Below, piece by piece: positions 23,881 through 34,414 of a stretch of DNA of 64,000 nt (position 1 is the stretch's first letter; each line of letters opens with the position of its first letter). A model generated the notes under the pieces. That model worked only from the letters and a program-made list of their open reading frames with translations. It was not told the DNA's origin and ran no database searches. The DNA is from Megaustenia siamemsis (lineage: Eukaryota; Mollusca; Gastropoda; Stylommatophora; Ariophantidae). The stretch is from positions 62,326,092 through 62,390,091 of the forward strand of contig JAVIAB010000101.1 of the NCBI GenBank assembly GCA_032433765.1, given 5' to 3'. Made by a program: the position numbers and the translations under genes.

Positions 23881-24300
23881 GTTTTTTGTGGTCAGCAAAT
23901 AAAAGGTCCCTAATATGATTGATGTGTTGGATTTTGGACCTTGCTTTAGTCTTACGAGAATAAACAACCTACCATCAGATATAATATGACGGTATACTCC
24001 TTCATTTGCATTTGAGAATGCATGTCTTAACAGAGCAGCGAAGATTTCAAATAGATTCGGAGAAAGAACGTATCCATGCTTGACACCGCTGCGTATGTTG
24101 AAGGTTTGTGATGAGCTGTCGTCGTATTGGATGGTTCCCTTCATATCCTCATGAAACTATTTGACTAGTAGACTATGTAGGCAGCCTATTTTAGAAGGTA
24201 TTTTGAAAAGTCTGTCCCTGTTGACAATATCAAATGCCTTTTTAAGGTCGATAAAGGCGATAGAGAGCGGCTTATTCTGCTCTATAGATTTGTCTTGAAG
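23881..24300 (-). mobile_element. LINE-E, RT fragment of a different LINE family
   Basis: Minus strand 24144-23866 reads MKGTIQYDDSSSQTFNIRSG then VKHGYVLSPNLFEIFAALL, an RT palm segment of the GVKQGCVLSP type, preceded (24290-24220) by an AFDIVNRD-like segment. Distinct from the RTE-like families. Fused to the LINE-C RT end at about 23880. Confidence 0.7.
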
Positions 24301-24319
24301 CAGATCTATCTATCTACCT

Positions 24320-24853
24320 ATGTGGGAAAAGGCGATCTGCCTGTCAATTGTCTGTATGCCCATCCGTCCGTCAGTATCTCTGCCAGTCCGTCTGCCTGTC
24401 TATTGTCTGTATGACTGTATGCCCATCCGTCCGTCAGTATCTCTGCCAGTCCGTCTGCCTGTCTCTCTATCTATAGTTTGTGTAACAGGTGGAATTTTTG
24501 CATCCACAGAAAACATCCTAAATATACCCGATGAAGCTGGAAACCATGCTACAAAGAGCGGCATTCAAAACTCTATCCAGGGAACTGATGCCCCGGAAAG
24601 GAATCCATTGCCGCCTAAAGGTTACAATCAGGAGAAGGAAAGGCTATGGGAGACCACCCAGATAATTTCTATAGGCGTGGTAGCCTCAACAAACCTGGCT
24701 GGCATTTGCCCTTCGAGGAAAACTTCTACATATAACGGAGATAAAAGAAGAATCTCATCAGAAATTGACTGTCTCGTAGCTTGCATGCGACAAAAGTTCT
24801 TGTTGTATTCCTGCTTCACGTATCACGAATCGCCCAATAGGTTCCCTAAGTAA
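24320..24853 (+). other. Unassigned 177-codon frame
   Basis: The first third is a translated tandem repeat: a 63-bp unit (CCCATCCGTCCGTCAGTATC) occurs twice at 24355-24480. After this, from about 24490, a non-repetitive stretch (GIFASTENILNIPDEAG, ERNPLPPKGYNQEKERLWE) runs to a stop. It has no family motif that I recognise. TGTGTAACAG at 24480-24489 could be a splice acceptor for it. Confidence that this is a real exon is low. Confidence 0.2.
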
Positions 24854-24959
24854 ACACACATTATTTTACCCCGCCGAATAAGTAACCTATCATTAACCTT
24901 GGTTGATGTAATTTTAAACTAGTAATAAATAACATTACAACAAAAATAGTATCAGCTCA

Positions 24960-25616
24960 ATAGTAGACAAAAAAGGAACTGAAGTCAACTGTCACAACAT
25001 AAACAATTTGCGATATACGGATGATACAGACTTAATATCAGAGACAGAGAATGAACTACCAGAAATGATAGACATAATAGTAAAAGAAAGTAACAAGAAA
25101 AGGTCTCAGTCTGAATAATAAGAAAACAGAAGTAATGGGCATATCGAAGAAACACTCAACACCATCATGCAGCATAAAAATGAACAGGGCACGTCTGAAA
25201 CAAGTGCAGAACATCAAAATACTTAGGCACAATAATAAGATCAGATGGAAGATGCACTACATAAATAAAAAGCAGATTAACTAAGGAAACATAGCATTTC
25301 CGAAAATAAACAACGTCTTATGCAACTAGTCTATGTCAATAGAAGTGAGACAGGGTGTTCATTAGTGCTATAAAGAGCCACTTCTGACCTACATAAGTGA
25401 ATCATGGACAGTAGACAAATAAATGAAAAACCCAATAAATACCATATAGATGGAATTTCTCAGAAGAATGTTGAAAGTTCCCTGGACAGCTAAAAAGACC
25501 AACGAGAAAATTCTCAAAGAGGCCAAAACAAAAAGGGAGCTCCTAAAAACATAAGAAACAAATAATCAACATTTTTCGGGGACATCATGAGAAGAGGAAA
25601 GTTGGAATACTTGGTT
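24960..25616 (+). mobile_element. LINE-D1, left part of an interrupted copy
   Basis: Reads the RT box NNLRYTDDTDLISETENE (usual YADD changed to YTDD), then the post-RT region and MEFLRRMLKVPW block with several frameshifts. It stops at GGAATACTTGGTT, where LINE-D2 is inserted, and resumes at 26033. Confidence 0.85.
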
Positions 25617-26032
25617 CATCATCATCATGTACCGGGCCTGCTGGCGTAGGTGATCATGTCTCTCCACAACTTTCGATCTCGACAGTTATTTATCATTTCT
25701 GTTGTTGACCTTCTGCCAAGCCATTCTCTTAGGCTTTGGTATTTTTTTTCTCTTTGCTTCCCTCTATCTCTTCGTCCCACAATTTCCCCAGTTGTTACAA
25801 TAGATTTCAGTTGTTCTCTTCTCATTACAATGCCAAAAAATGCTGAGTGTTTCTTCCTAATATTGGAAAATAGCTCTCGTTTTGCTCTGAGCTCTTTCAG
25901 AACTTGTTTCATTACTCTTCATAGCTGTCCATGGTATTCTCAATATTCTTCTCTAAAACCACATTTATACAAACTCCAGTGATTTTCTTGTCTGTTGTTC
26001 TATTGTCCATGATCAAAATTCATATGTTAATG
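25617..26032 (-). mobile_element. LINE-D2 inserted in LINE-D1
   Basis: Antisense D2: 25912-25625 reads LKELRAKRELFSNIRKKHSA, FFGIVMRREQLKSIV, LREWLGRRSTTEM and RDRKLWRDMITYASRPGT. It begins with the tail complement CATCATCATCATG and is flanked by CTTGGTT (25610-25616) and CTTGGCT (26033-26039), a 7-bp duplication with one change. Joining the flanks restores continuous LINE-D1. Confidence 0.92.
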
Positions 26033-26222
26033 CTTGGCTGCAGCTGACAAAATAAAAGGAAAGATAGACCGCGGACGACAAAGAGAGAAAATACTTGACA
26101 GCCCGGTGTCATGACATGGGAAACAGTCAACACCAGAATTGATACAATGCACAGTGGATAGAAGATTGTGGGAGGACATAATCGCCTATGCCAACCGGTT
26201 TGGAACATGATTATGATGATGA
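26033..26222 (+). mobile_element. LINE-D1, right part of the interrupted copy
   Basis: Continues the D1 C-terminus (GACAAAATAAAAGGAAAG, GACAAAGAGAGAAAATAC, GATAGAAGATTGTGGGAGG) and ends in GATTATGATGATGAATA. Confidence 0.9.
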
Positions 26223-26659
26223 ATAAATAACAATTCATATAACTATTTAAATTCATTATTTTTATTTGCTTTTGTTCTCCAGTATAATACTTACATTGTT
26301 TGTATCGCTCAACACTTTATGAATCTGGAAAGTCATAATATTTTGTTTTGAATAACTGCATTTGTAACAAATCTTCGAATTTATTTCCATATTTACTTCA
26401 TCAGTTTTTTTTTCTTCATATTTTAACTAAATTCGAACTAGATTTCGTAGTTTCTGGCAGTCTTCCACAGACAAATTAGAGTAGATCATCGGTTAGTAAA
26501 CTTGTGCACTAACGAAAAAGAAGCCTGGTTCATTCCCTTGACCTACTGTTTTATAAGATTCATCTCCCCTCAGGTTATTACCGGATGTTTCGTGCGCGTG
26601 AAGGATAACTCGTGTAGGGCTGAGAACATTCCACAGAAATATGAGCCACTGATAAAATA
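26223..26659. other. No recognised feature
   Basis: AT-rich, no shared repeat seen. Confidence 0.4.
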
Positions 26660-27387
26660 AATCTTCTCCTTCTTCTTCTTTCCTTGCTCATCTGCCTTTC
26701 AGCGTCGAGTGGAGATATAATTTGCGTTCTTTTGCTCTTTTTCGTCTCTGATGCTGTTATGTTTCCTAGTGCTTTTATATTTCATCGATCCATCTCTTTC
26801 GTGGTCGACCCTTGGGTCTGGTGTTCCCACAATGTTTGTTGAAGGCTCGTTGTGTTGTGTTTTGATCTTTCTGCCTTGTCACGTGGTCAAACCATTTTAT
26901 CTGTTGTTTCCTTATATATTCTATGGCGGGGGCTATTCCTAGCTTTTTTTCTCAGTTCTTCATTTCTGATCTTATCTCTCAGACTGTTTTCATGTAATTC
27001 GTCTAACATATTTCATCTCTGTAGAGGTTATTTTCTTATTGTTCTTGCATCTAGGGTCCAGGTCTGGCATTAGTAGCATAACGTTGGGATGAAGATTGTA
27101 TTGTATAGTGCTCGTTTTACCTCCAGAGTTATTTCCTTGTTGGACAATAGTGGTGATAACTGTCCGATTATTTGACACGCTGTGTCGCATCTTGAAACAT
27201 CTCTGCTGTTTGAGAATTATCGTTTGTCACTAAACTTCCTAGGTGTATGAATTCCTACACATGTTTTAGTTGCCTGCCTTCGTGATAGTTATGTTAATGT
27301 TCTGTTTATTTTTGGCGAAATTCATGACTTCTGTTTTGTTGATGTTGATTTTCATGTATTTTGTTTCTGAGCTGTTGAGTTTGTGTA
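26660..27387 (-). mobile_element. LINE-A, 3' part of the long copy split by mariner
   Basis: Antisense C-terminal region: from the tail (TTCTTCTTCTTTCCTTGCTC) through the GHVTR-like block and 27190-26990 (STIQYNLHPNVMLLMPDLDP). It stops at the TA dinucleotide 27386-27387 where the mariner starts. Confidence 0.9.
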
Positions 27388-27391
27388 CGTA

Positions 27392-27427
27392 GGGAGGTCA
27401 AAAAGTAATGCACACCAATTTTTTTCT
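27392..27427 (+). repeat. Mariner left terminal inverted repeat
   Basis: 36 bases, perfect inverse of 28686-28721; starts GGGAGGTCAAAAAGTAATGC. Confidence 0.95.
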
Positions 27428-27494
27428 CGGAAACTATTCGGGCAAAATGTGTGAAATTTTCACAGATTATAGCTGAACATCCCCTTTACACTAT

Positions 27495-28565
27495 CTATTT
27501 GTCAACATAATCTCCGTCCAAGCGTATTGCCTTACGCCAACGCGAAACTAGGTCATGAATGCCTCGTTTGTACCAAGTTTTGTCCTGCTCGCGTAGCCAT
27601 TTTTTAACTGCACGGATCACATCCTCATCATTGTCAAAGTGTGTCCCACGCAGGAATTTTTTGAGTGGTCCAAACAGATGGAAATCTGAGGGAGCCAGAT
27701 CAGGGCTGTAAGGAGGATGGGGCAGTACAGTCCAACCAAATTTGTTGATTGCTTCCCGTGTTACCAGACTTGTGTGAGGGCGTGCATTGTCATGTTGAAG
27801 CAACAAATCTGCAGATGGCTTATTAGGCCGAACTCTGTGGAACCGATTTTTCAGTTTTGTCAGTGTATTGATGTAAGCTGTCGAGTTGATTGTCTCACCT
27901 CTTGTCATTACATCAACAAGAATCACACCATCAATGTCTCAGAAGACAGTGATCATCACCTTTCCGGCTGATGGAGAGGTTTTGAATTTTTTTCTGTTTG
28001 GTGACTGCGGATGATGCCATTCCATTGACTGCATTTTTGTTTCAGGCTCATAATGATGTGCCCACGTTTCGTCACCGGTAACAATTTTTGACAAAAACAT
28101 TTCTCCTTCAACACCGAAACGCTCCAACAATTCAGAACAGAATGTTTTCCTTTGAACTCTGTGATCATTTGTTAGGCACCGAGGAACCCATCGAGCGCAA
28201 ATCTTTGAATATCCGAGAGTTTTAAAAATTGCGATTGCACTTCCCTTGCTGACTGTAAGCTGCAATGCCAATTGCTGACTAGTGATACGCCTATCCTTAC
28301 GAATAATGGCATCAGCCCGGTTTAACATGTCTGTGCTGGTAGCCGAGGCAACACGTCCAGAACGCGGTAAATCATGCAGCTACACTCGTACACTTTCTGC
28401 AGCTTTAATTCTCTGAACCCAGCGACTAACTGTGCTCCTATCGACTGCAGAACATTTGTACACTGCACACAGTCGTTTATGAATGTTTGCCACAGTTTCT
28501 TTTTCCGCATCCAGAAATTCTATGACAATTCGCTGTTTGTAACGGACATTGTTGACAAGCTCCAT
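27495..28565 (-). pseudogene. Mariner transposase, two nonsense mutations
   Basis: Transposase that cuts and inserts the element at TA. One continuous minus-strand frame of 356 codons plus stop from ATG at 28565 to 27495, close to the usual ~345 residues. N-terminal helix-turn-helix region (FLDAEKETVANIHKRL), a second helix pair around RKDRRITSQQLALQL, the linker motif WVPRCL, then the catalytic triad: TGDETW (first Asp), HDNARPH (second Asp) and YSPDLAPSDFHLF (third Asp). I count 34 residues between the second and third Asp, so it is DD34D. Only two lesions are visible, both in frame: TAG at 28380-28382 and TGA at 27939-27941 (a Trp position in the family). No frameshifts, so the copy died recently. 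Confidence 0.95.
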
Positions 28566-28685
28566 TTTAACGGTTCATAGATTGCGTAATATTTATTAGA
28601 ATGCTGTGCAATTTGGTGCACATAATTGTATCATGTCATATTCCAAGTGTGCAAAATTTCATATTCCTATCTTTATTATTAGCCC

Positions 28686-28721
28686 AGAAAAAAATTGGTG
28701 TGCATTACTTTTTGACCTCCC
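28686..28721 (-). repeat. Mariner right terminal inverted repeat
   Basis: Perfect inverse of 27392-27427. Confidence 0.95.
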
Positions 28722-28726
28722 TTCAG

Positions 28727-30440
28727 TAAGTGTTCTTGTAGGTCTTTTATTGTTTCATGTATTAGTGCCTGGTCGTCTGCAAATAAAAGCTCGTTGATCT
28801 TCTCTGTCTCTGATGGATTGGCTAACTTGCACATATAGTCCAGGAATGTAATAAACAGTGGGGAGAGGGGGGGGGGGTGAGTACGCACCCCTGTCTTACT
28901 TCTGATCTAACCTCGAAGTGGTCTGTATAGCCTGCTGCTGTTCTGACCCTGCAGCTGATGTTCATGTAGAGACGTTTAATTAGGTTGATTCGATTTTGGC
29001 TTACCCCGTATAATGTTAATATCACCCACAGTTGTTCTCTGTTTACTCTGTCGAATGCTTTTTCCTGGTCAATGAAAGCTATGCATAAATTTTGATTGTT
29101 GTCTGTCGTGTTTTCTGCAAGCTGTTTTAATGTGAATAGGGCGTCGGTACATCCCCTGTTTTTTTTTGTTTTTTTTTTCGGAACCACACCATATGAGATT
29201 CCATGACCTTTTTTCCACGATTTTGGCGTATAGCTTTCCTACATGGCTGAGAAGAGATATACCTCTGTATTGATTGCAGTCTCGTTTGCTTCCATTCTTT
29301 TTCCATATTGGTACGATAATTGCTCGTTGCCAGTTTTCTGGGGCTAGCTGTTGCTTCCATGCTGCATTAAATATTCTGCGCAGCCACGTCACTCCTGTTT
29401 CTCCTGCTGCTGATAGTATTTCAATTGGTATGTTATCTATCGCAGGTCTTTATTTCTTGGTGCATATTTGATTACTTCTTTGATTTCCTCTTTCATGATG
29501 TAGGGTTAAGTATGTATTGAGTTCTAGCGTAGTTTTTGTTGTTTTATTGGTAGTTGTCATGTGTAACAGTTCTTCAAAATATTTTCTTTTCATCTCTGTT
29601 GCATATGCTAGTTATTATACTGGATGTCCGTCTTTGTCATTTATGAGCTCAGTGGGATCATAGTTTTATTGCCTCGCTTTTGTGGCCTTTACTGCTTTGT
29701 AAAAATCTCTAGTGGCTGTCTTGTTCATGTTTTGTCCGAATTCTGTCCAATTCTTTTCCTTAGCTTCTTTGATCAAAATGTTAACTCTTTTTCGAACTAA
29801 GGCATATTTTTCATATTTTTCTTGTTTCTCCATCCAATTTTTAAACAGTTTCTTCTTTTCTTTAAATGCTTCTCCGATTGTTTCGTTCCACCACGGCTAG
29901 CTTTTATTCCCCTTCTTTTGTCTTGAGCTTCGTTCCACAAACTGTTTTAGAGATGTTGGTTACTGTTTCCTTAAATTGTTTCCACTCTTCTTCTACTGTG
30001 AATACTTCGTTTGGGAGTTTCTTGAATTCCTCTGTTAGTCTTTCTTAGGGATTTCCTTGACTCTTGATCTTTTAATTGTTTTATTTTTTATTGTCTGTTC
30101 TGTTCGCTTCTTTTGGTTATTTTCGTATATTCTCTTTATTTTTGGCTGTCTTAGTGTGGTCATAACCAATTTGTGGTGCGTGTCATCTGTGATATTAGGG
30201 ATTGCTATACTGTCGGTATACTCTTTTCTTGTTCTGTTTTCTTGTTAGTATAAAATCTAGCTGGTTTCTGCATGTTGTGTCATTCCATTTGTAGCAGGTG
30301 TATATTTGCGACTCTCTGTGTTCGAAGAATGTGTTGGTGATAAATAAATCATTTTCATAACATATTACTAGCAGTCTGCTTCCATTTTCGTTTATTTCAA
30401 CAGTTTTATCTTCAAACGGACCTAAGATATATATGTTTTC
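28727..30440 (-). mobile_element. LINE-A, endonuclease and RT part of the long copy
   Basis: Most complete LINE-A. On the minus strand, 30420-30195 encodes an endonuclease C-terminal part (GPFEDKTVEINENGSRLL, TNTFFEHRESQIYTCYKW, RNQLDFILT). 29392-29069 gives the RT start (CNQYRGISLLSHVGKLYAKI), 29187-28822 gives FIDQEKAFDRVNREQLW and VRSEVRQGCVLTP, and 28790-28730 gives LFADDQALIHETIKDLQEHL with the ADD box. Frames change several times and stops occur. The APE N-terminus is absent or lies in unrecognised sequence beyond 30440. Confidence 0.9.
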
Positions 30441-30654
30441 ACTGTTTTTCACTGTTGCGTTTCTCAAGCCTTCCATTAAAATAAATGAAGGAAATAAAAC
30501 ATTCTCTGATATGACGTCATGGGACGCACCAAGATGGAAGCATGATCGCGTCCGAGCCATCGTTTGAGCAGTGTTGACTTTGAACATCACGCTGTTTGTT
30601 ACAGCGAGTTGGCAGATTTTTGGAGGTGTGGCCACGGTTTGATAGTAGATGTTT

Positions 30655-31115
30655 GTGAACAGTTCGTTGACCACCGCTGTGGATCAAGTCTTTGTTTTGC
30701 TGGCTTCGTTCGAGGCCCTGGAAGTTAGTGACCTGATTTGTGCAGCCGGTTGGTTTGGGACGAATTGTGCGTAACAATGTCACTGCTGTAGTGACTCGGT
30801 TTGTGTCGGGACCACAGGGACATGCCCAAACAATGACAGTTGTCAGCACGAATATTTCGGACCCCAGTGTCAGTACTTGGATCTCGCGCCCAGGGGTCTG
30901 AACCTGCTTTCCTGTTTGATGACAGCGACACCACATGTGGTCCGGACGCGGATTCTGCATCAGTTGGGGCAACTCTCGAACAATCTTTGCCGTTCTCTAC
31001 TAGTCTTCACAATCGATCACTTTCTCGGTCCCCTATATCTCTTTCCCCACTCAACAACACATCTATCTTTCCTTTTCTCGGTGTACCCTGTAATCTAGTC
31101 TTTACCCTGCGCTTT
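30655..31115 (+). pseudogene. Fragment of a multi-EGF cell-surface type protein, broken
   Basis: Plus-strand frame around 30740-30895 reads GWFGTNCA, then a TAA stop, then QCHCCSDSVCVGTTGTCPNN and DSCQHEYFGPQCQYLDLAP. The Cys spacing and the paired GWFG..C / YFGPQC motif are those of EGF-like repeats in MEGF-type proteins, with the stop sitting where the family has Tyr. After a one-base frame change (near 30893) the neighbouring frame gives FLFDDSDTTCGPDADSASVG, like the start of the galactose-binding-type domain that follows such EGF repeats in many molluscan proteins. One nonsense and one frameshift point to a pseudogene or a captured exon. The region is clearly more GC-rich than its surroundings. 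Family recognition is from memory. Confidence 0.6.
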
Positions 31116-31214
31116 GTGTAAGCACACGAATCTGTTTTTGGAGACTTCTGTTACTAGGTGCTGTGTACGCACATTTTTAGTTCTGTGCAAGCACACGCAT
31201 CCAGAGATGCACAT

Positions 31215-31478
31215 TACCGGGCCTGCTGGCGTAGGTGATCATGTCTCTCCACAACTGTCGATCTCGATAGTTATTTATCATTTCTGTTTACGACCTTCTG
31301 CCAAGCCATTCTCTAAAGCTGTCTGGTATTTTTTTCTCTTTGCTTTCCTCTATCTCCTCGTCCCTCAATGTTTCCAATTGTCACACTATATTCCAGTTCT
31401 TCTCTTCTCATTACATGGCCAAGAAATGATGATTGTTTCTAATATTGGAAATTTGCTCTCTTTTTGCTTTCAAATTCT
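31215..31478 (-). mobile_element. LINE-D2 3' fragment
   Basis: Antisense D2 end (ACCGGGCCTGCTGGCGTAGG, CAAGCCATTCTCTAAAGCTG). Short tail remnant CACATT. It directly precedes a damaged SINE1. Confidence 0.87.
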
Positions 31479-31479
31479 T

Positions 31480-31670
31480 TACCTTGACCCTAAAAAGGAC
31501 AAGAATTTGGGTCATATCCTGATCGATGGCTCCGGTTTCACCCAGAGATAAATGGGTACCGGCTTTTATTTTTATGGGAAGTCAAGCGGCACGGACTTAA
31601 TACTGACCACATTATCCCAAAAAAATTAGATGCCGAAGGGCTGTAAAATTATGTTCACTAACACCATATT
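31480..31670 (+). mobile_element. SINE1, left part, interrupted by LINE-C
   Basis: Degraded tRNA part (AAAAGGACAAGAATTTGGGTC) then the family body to CACTAACACCATATT. It resumes at 32024 after LINE-C. Confidence 0.85.
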
Positions 31671-32023
31671 TTATTATTTCTGGTTGCTCCCAGTATAGAT
31701 TACATATTAGTCGTATATCCATGTCGTATATCTCTTTAGGCATTATATAAGTAACTAAAGAGAACTGCTAAACACAATTCAAACAAGACAAATGCGATTT
31801 TTTGGACATTGTTAAAAGACATAACAGCCTACTAAAAGTAATCCTGGACGGGAAAATACAAAGTAAAAGAGGCAGAGGCAGAACAAGACTAACATGGACG
31901 AGTAACATCTAAAGATGTACAAACCAGCATATGACAACCTGCACCATCAAAGACAGAGACAGAGCAGAATGGCGCTCCATGGTAGCCAACCTTCCTTGCG
32001 GAGATAGCACTCGATGATGATGA
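31671..32023 (+). mobile_element. LINE-C insertion with 5' inversion, inside SINE1
   Basis: 31671-31750 is antisense LINE-C RT-region sequence (CTCCCAGTATAGATTACATA, matching 23813-23880), while 31751-32023 is sense LINE-C C-terminus (AGAGAACTGCTAAACACAAT, CATCAAAGACAGAGACAGAG) ending in CGATGATGATGA. The switch of orientation inside one insertion is the signature of twin priming. Flanked by TAACACCATATT at 31659-31670 and 32024-32035. Confidence 0.92.
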
Positions 32024-32085
32024 TAACACCATATTCCCTATCCGCCACTTGGCGTGACGTGGCTCTTTAATTTTACTTTATGGCC
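32024..32085 (+). mobile_element. SINE1, right part after LINE-C
   Basis: Starts with the repeated TAACACCATATT and continues CCCTATCCGCCACTTGGCG to the TTTACTTTA end of the family. Confidence 0.9.
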
Positions 32086-32262
32086 TAGTTTAAGTTTCAC
32101 CGGATTTTGTCTTTCCTACAGCTATGGAAAGTCTTTTTTTTCCCCCAGCCAGTCGTGTTTATGTCTGACTAGTTTTTTAAAGTTAACAGATCAACAATCT
32201 TTAAAATAATCTAAATACCATCTTTCTGTGTTTGAGGGCATCATCATTATATACAATCTTCG

Positions 32263-32761
32263 TTAGTCCGTCTACCGTTCATTTCACTCACGCATGTCCA
32301 GGGACATAGACATAGGTGACCTTACGTATTTTGGATTTCTGCAAACGACTCTACCCATTGCATGCGTACAAAGCCCGCCTCCACTTTTTTTATTATGCTC
32401 ATCGAATCACTCAGTATAAATGCGTGGATGTAGTCTTGTGACTCTAACCATTTGAATGCCTTGGTCACTGCCATCACCTCCATTGTCATGCTACTCGTGG
32501 TTATGACGTATGCACCACTGTCTTCCTTGGCTATTCTGCCTGCTGAGCGTACTGTAAATGCCCATGCACTTCTTTCGTGTCGTCTTACAGATCCGTCTGT
32601 ATAGATGACTGCATCTTTCCCATCGATATTATCGCAGATGAGACCGTTGACCTCAGCATTAACCACGACCGGGTTCTGTTCACTACTTTTCCTGTCGAGT
32701 GTGACAATACATGAGAAAGTTCCGTTGAATGACGTAGGCACCGGTATCCACTCCTCACCAA
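32263..32761 (-). mobile_element. LINE-G internal fragment (RNase H)
   Basis: Minus strand 32765-32322 is an open RNase H domain: AVIYTDGSVRRHERSAWAF (first Asp), SSMTMEVMAVTKAF (Glu), FILSDSMSIIKK (second Asp). It loses the frame before the PGHAGVRGNERAD part, which is recognisable but deleted around 32286. The 5' truncation abuts the 41-bp array. About 90-95 percent similar by eye to 37270-37740. Confidence 0.88.
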
Positions 32762-33978
32762 ACATTATTGTTGTTAGCTTATATCTTCTAGCCCTGACAT
32801 ATACATTAATGTTGTTAGCTTATATCTTCTAGCCCTGACATATACATTAATGTTGTTAACTTACATCTTCTAGCCCTTACATATGCATTAATGTTGTTAA
32901 CTCACACCTTGTAGCCGTGACATATACATTCATGTTGTTAGCTTATATCTTCTAGCCCTGACATATACATTAATGTTGTTAGCTTATATCTTCTAGCCCT
33001 GACATATACATTAATGTTGTTAGCTTATATCTTCTAGCCCTGACATGTACAATAATGTTGTTAGCTTATATCTTCTAGCCCTGACATATACATTAATGTT
33101 GTTAACTTATATATTCTAGCCCTGACATATACGTTAATGTTGTTAGCTTATATCTTCTAGCCCTGACATATACATTAATGTTGTTAACTTACATCTTCTA
33201 GCCCTTACATATGCATTAATGTTGTTAACTCACACCTTGTAGCCGTGACATATACATTCATGTTGTTAGCTTATATCTTCTAGCCCTGACATATACATTA
33301 ATGTTGTTAGCTTATATCTTCTAGCCCTGACATATACATTAATGTTGTTAGCTTATATCTTCTAGCCCTGACATGTACATTAATGTTGTTAGCTTATGTC
33401 TTCTAGCCCTGACATATACATTAATGTTGTTAACTTACATCTTGTAGCCGTGACATATACATTAATGTTGTTAACTTACATCTTCTAGCCGTGACATATA
33501 CATTAATGTTGTTAACTTACATCTTCTATCCCTGACATATACATTAATGTTGTTAAATTACATCTTCTAGCCGTGACATATACATTAATGTTGTTAACTT
33601 ACATCTTCTATCCCTGACATATTCATTAATGTTGTTAACTTACATCTTCTAGCCCTGACATATACCTTAATGTTGTTAACTTACATCTTCTAACCCTGAC
33701 ATATATATTAATGTTGTTAACTTATATCTTCTTGCCCTGACATATACATTAATGTTGTTTACTTACATCTTCTAACCCTGACATATACATTAATGTTGTT
33801 AACTTACATCTTCTAACCCTGACATATATATTAATGTTGTTAACTTACATCTTCTAACCCTGACATATATATTGATGTTGTTAACTTATATCTTCTAGCC
33901 ATGACATATACATTCATGTTGTTAACTTATATCTTCTTGCCCTGACATATACATTCCTGTTGTTAGCTTATATCTTCT
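32762..33978. repeat. 41-bp minisatellite, block 1
   Basis: About 30 units containing TTGTTAGCTTATATCTTC and TAGCCCTGACATATACATTA. A higher-order repeat is visible: the run of variants at 32771-33010 recurs at 33135-33365. Later units switch to AACTTACATCTTCTA. Confidence 0.96.
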
Positions 33979-34414
33979 GAGCGCATGAGATTACCACAAG
34001 AGAACCATTCGCTCTGTTATGACGAAACCAAATAGATCCTCAAGGGTCAGTTCCAAGAAAAATGGAAACAGAACACCCAAATCATAACGAGAGTGGCGGA
34101 TACCACTAACTATCTAGTAGGGAACAAGTCATCATGCTTCGCCTACGCACTGGCCACAATAGAATGAGAATTCGCATGTTCACCAAACTCAAAATAGGTA
34201 CAGCCAGCCTATGCCAATGTACACTGGACAATATGACTTTAAAACATGTTCTACAGGATTGCCCCAGTACACAGACCTGAGAAGAGCAACGTGGTCCACG
34301 CCCACCTCCCTGGAAGAGAAACTATATGGGGCAATCGATTCGCTTAAACATACAACTGACTTCATGAGAGAGTCTGGAATCCTACTCTGATTTAGTTTTG
34401 ATCGTAGAGAGATA
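33979..34414 (+). mobile_element. LINE-I 3' end inserted in the 41-bp array
   Basis: Sense C-terminus with the zinc-finger-like pattern MLRLRTGHNRMRIRMFTKLK, then IGTASLCQCTLDNMTLKHVL with QDCP, i.e. the C-x-C...H....C knuckle that closes I/Jockey-type ORF2. Stops and frame changes show decay. Flanked by TATATCTTCT (33969-33978) and TATATCTCCT (34415-34424), a 10-bp duplication with one change; removing the insert restores a normal 41-bp unit. Confidence 0.85.

Larger units (their letters stand above)
27388..28726 (-). mobile_element. Complete mariner transposon, 1339 bp
   Basis: Terminal inverted repeats: from 27391 AGGGAGGTCAAAAAGTAATG and its reverse complement ending at 28722, perfect over at least 36 bases (27392-27427 and 28686-28721). 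Outside these the ends are CGT and CTGA-like, next to TA at 27386-27387 and TA at 28727-28728. The flanks are LINE-A, and comparison with 4680-4720 shows that one TA is the original site. Length, TA target and the transposase inside all fit mariner. Confidence 0.96.
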
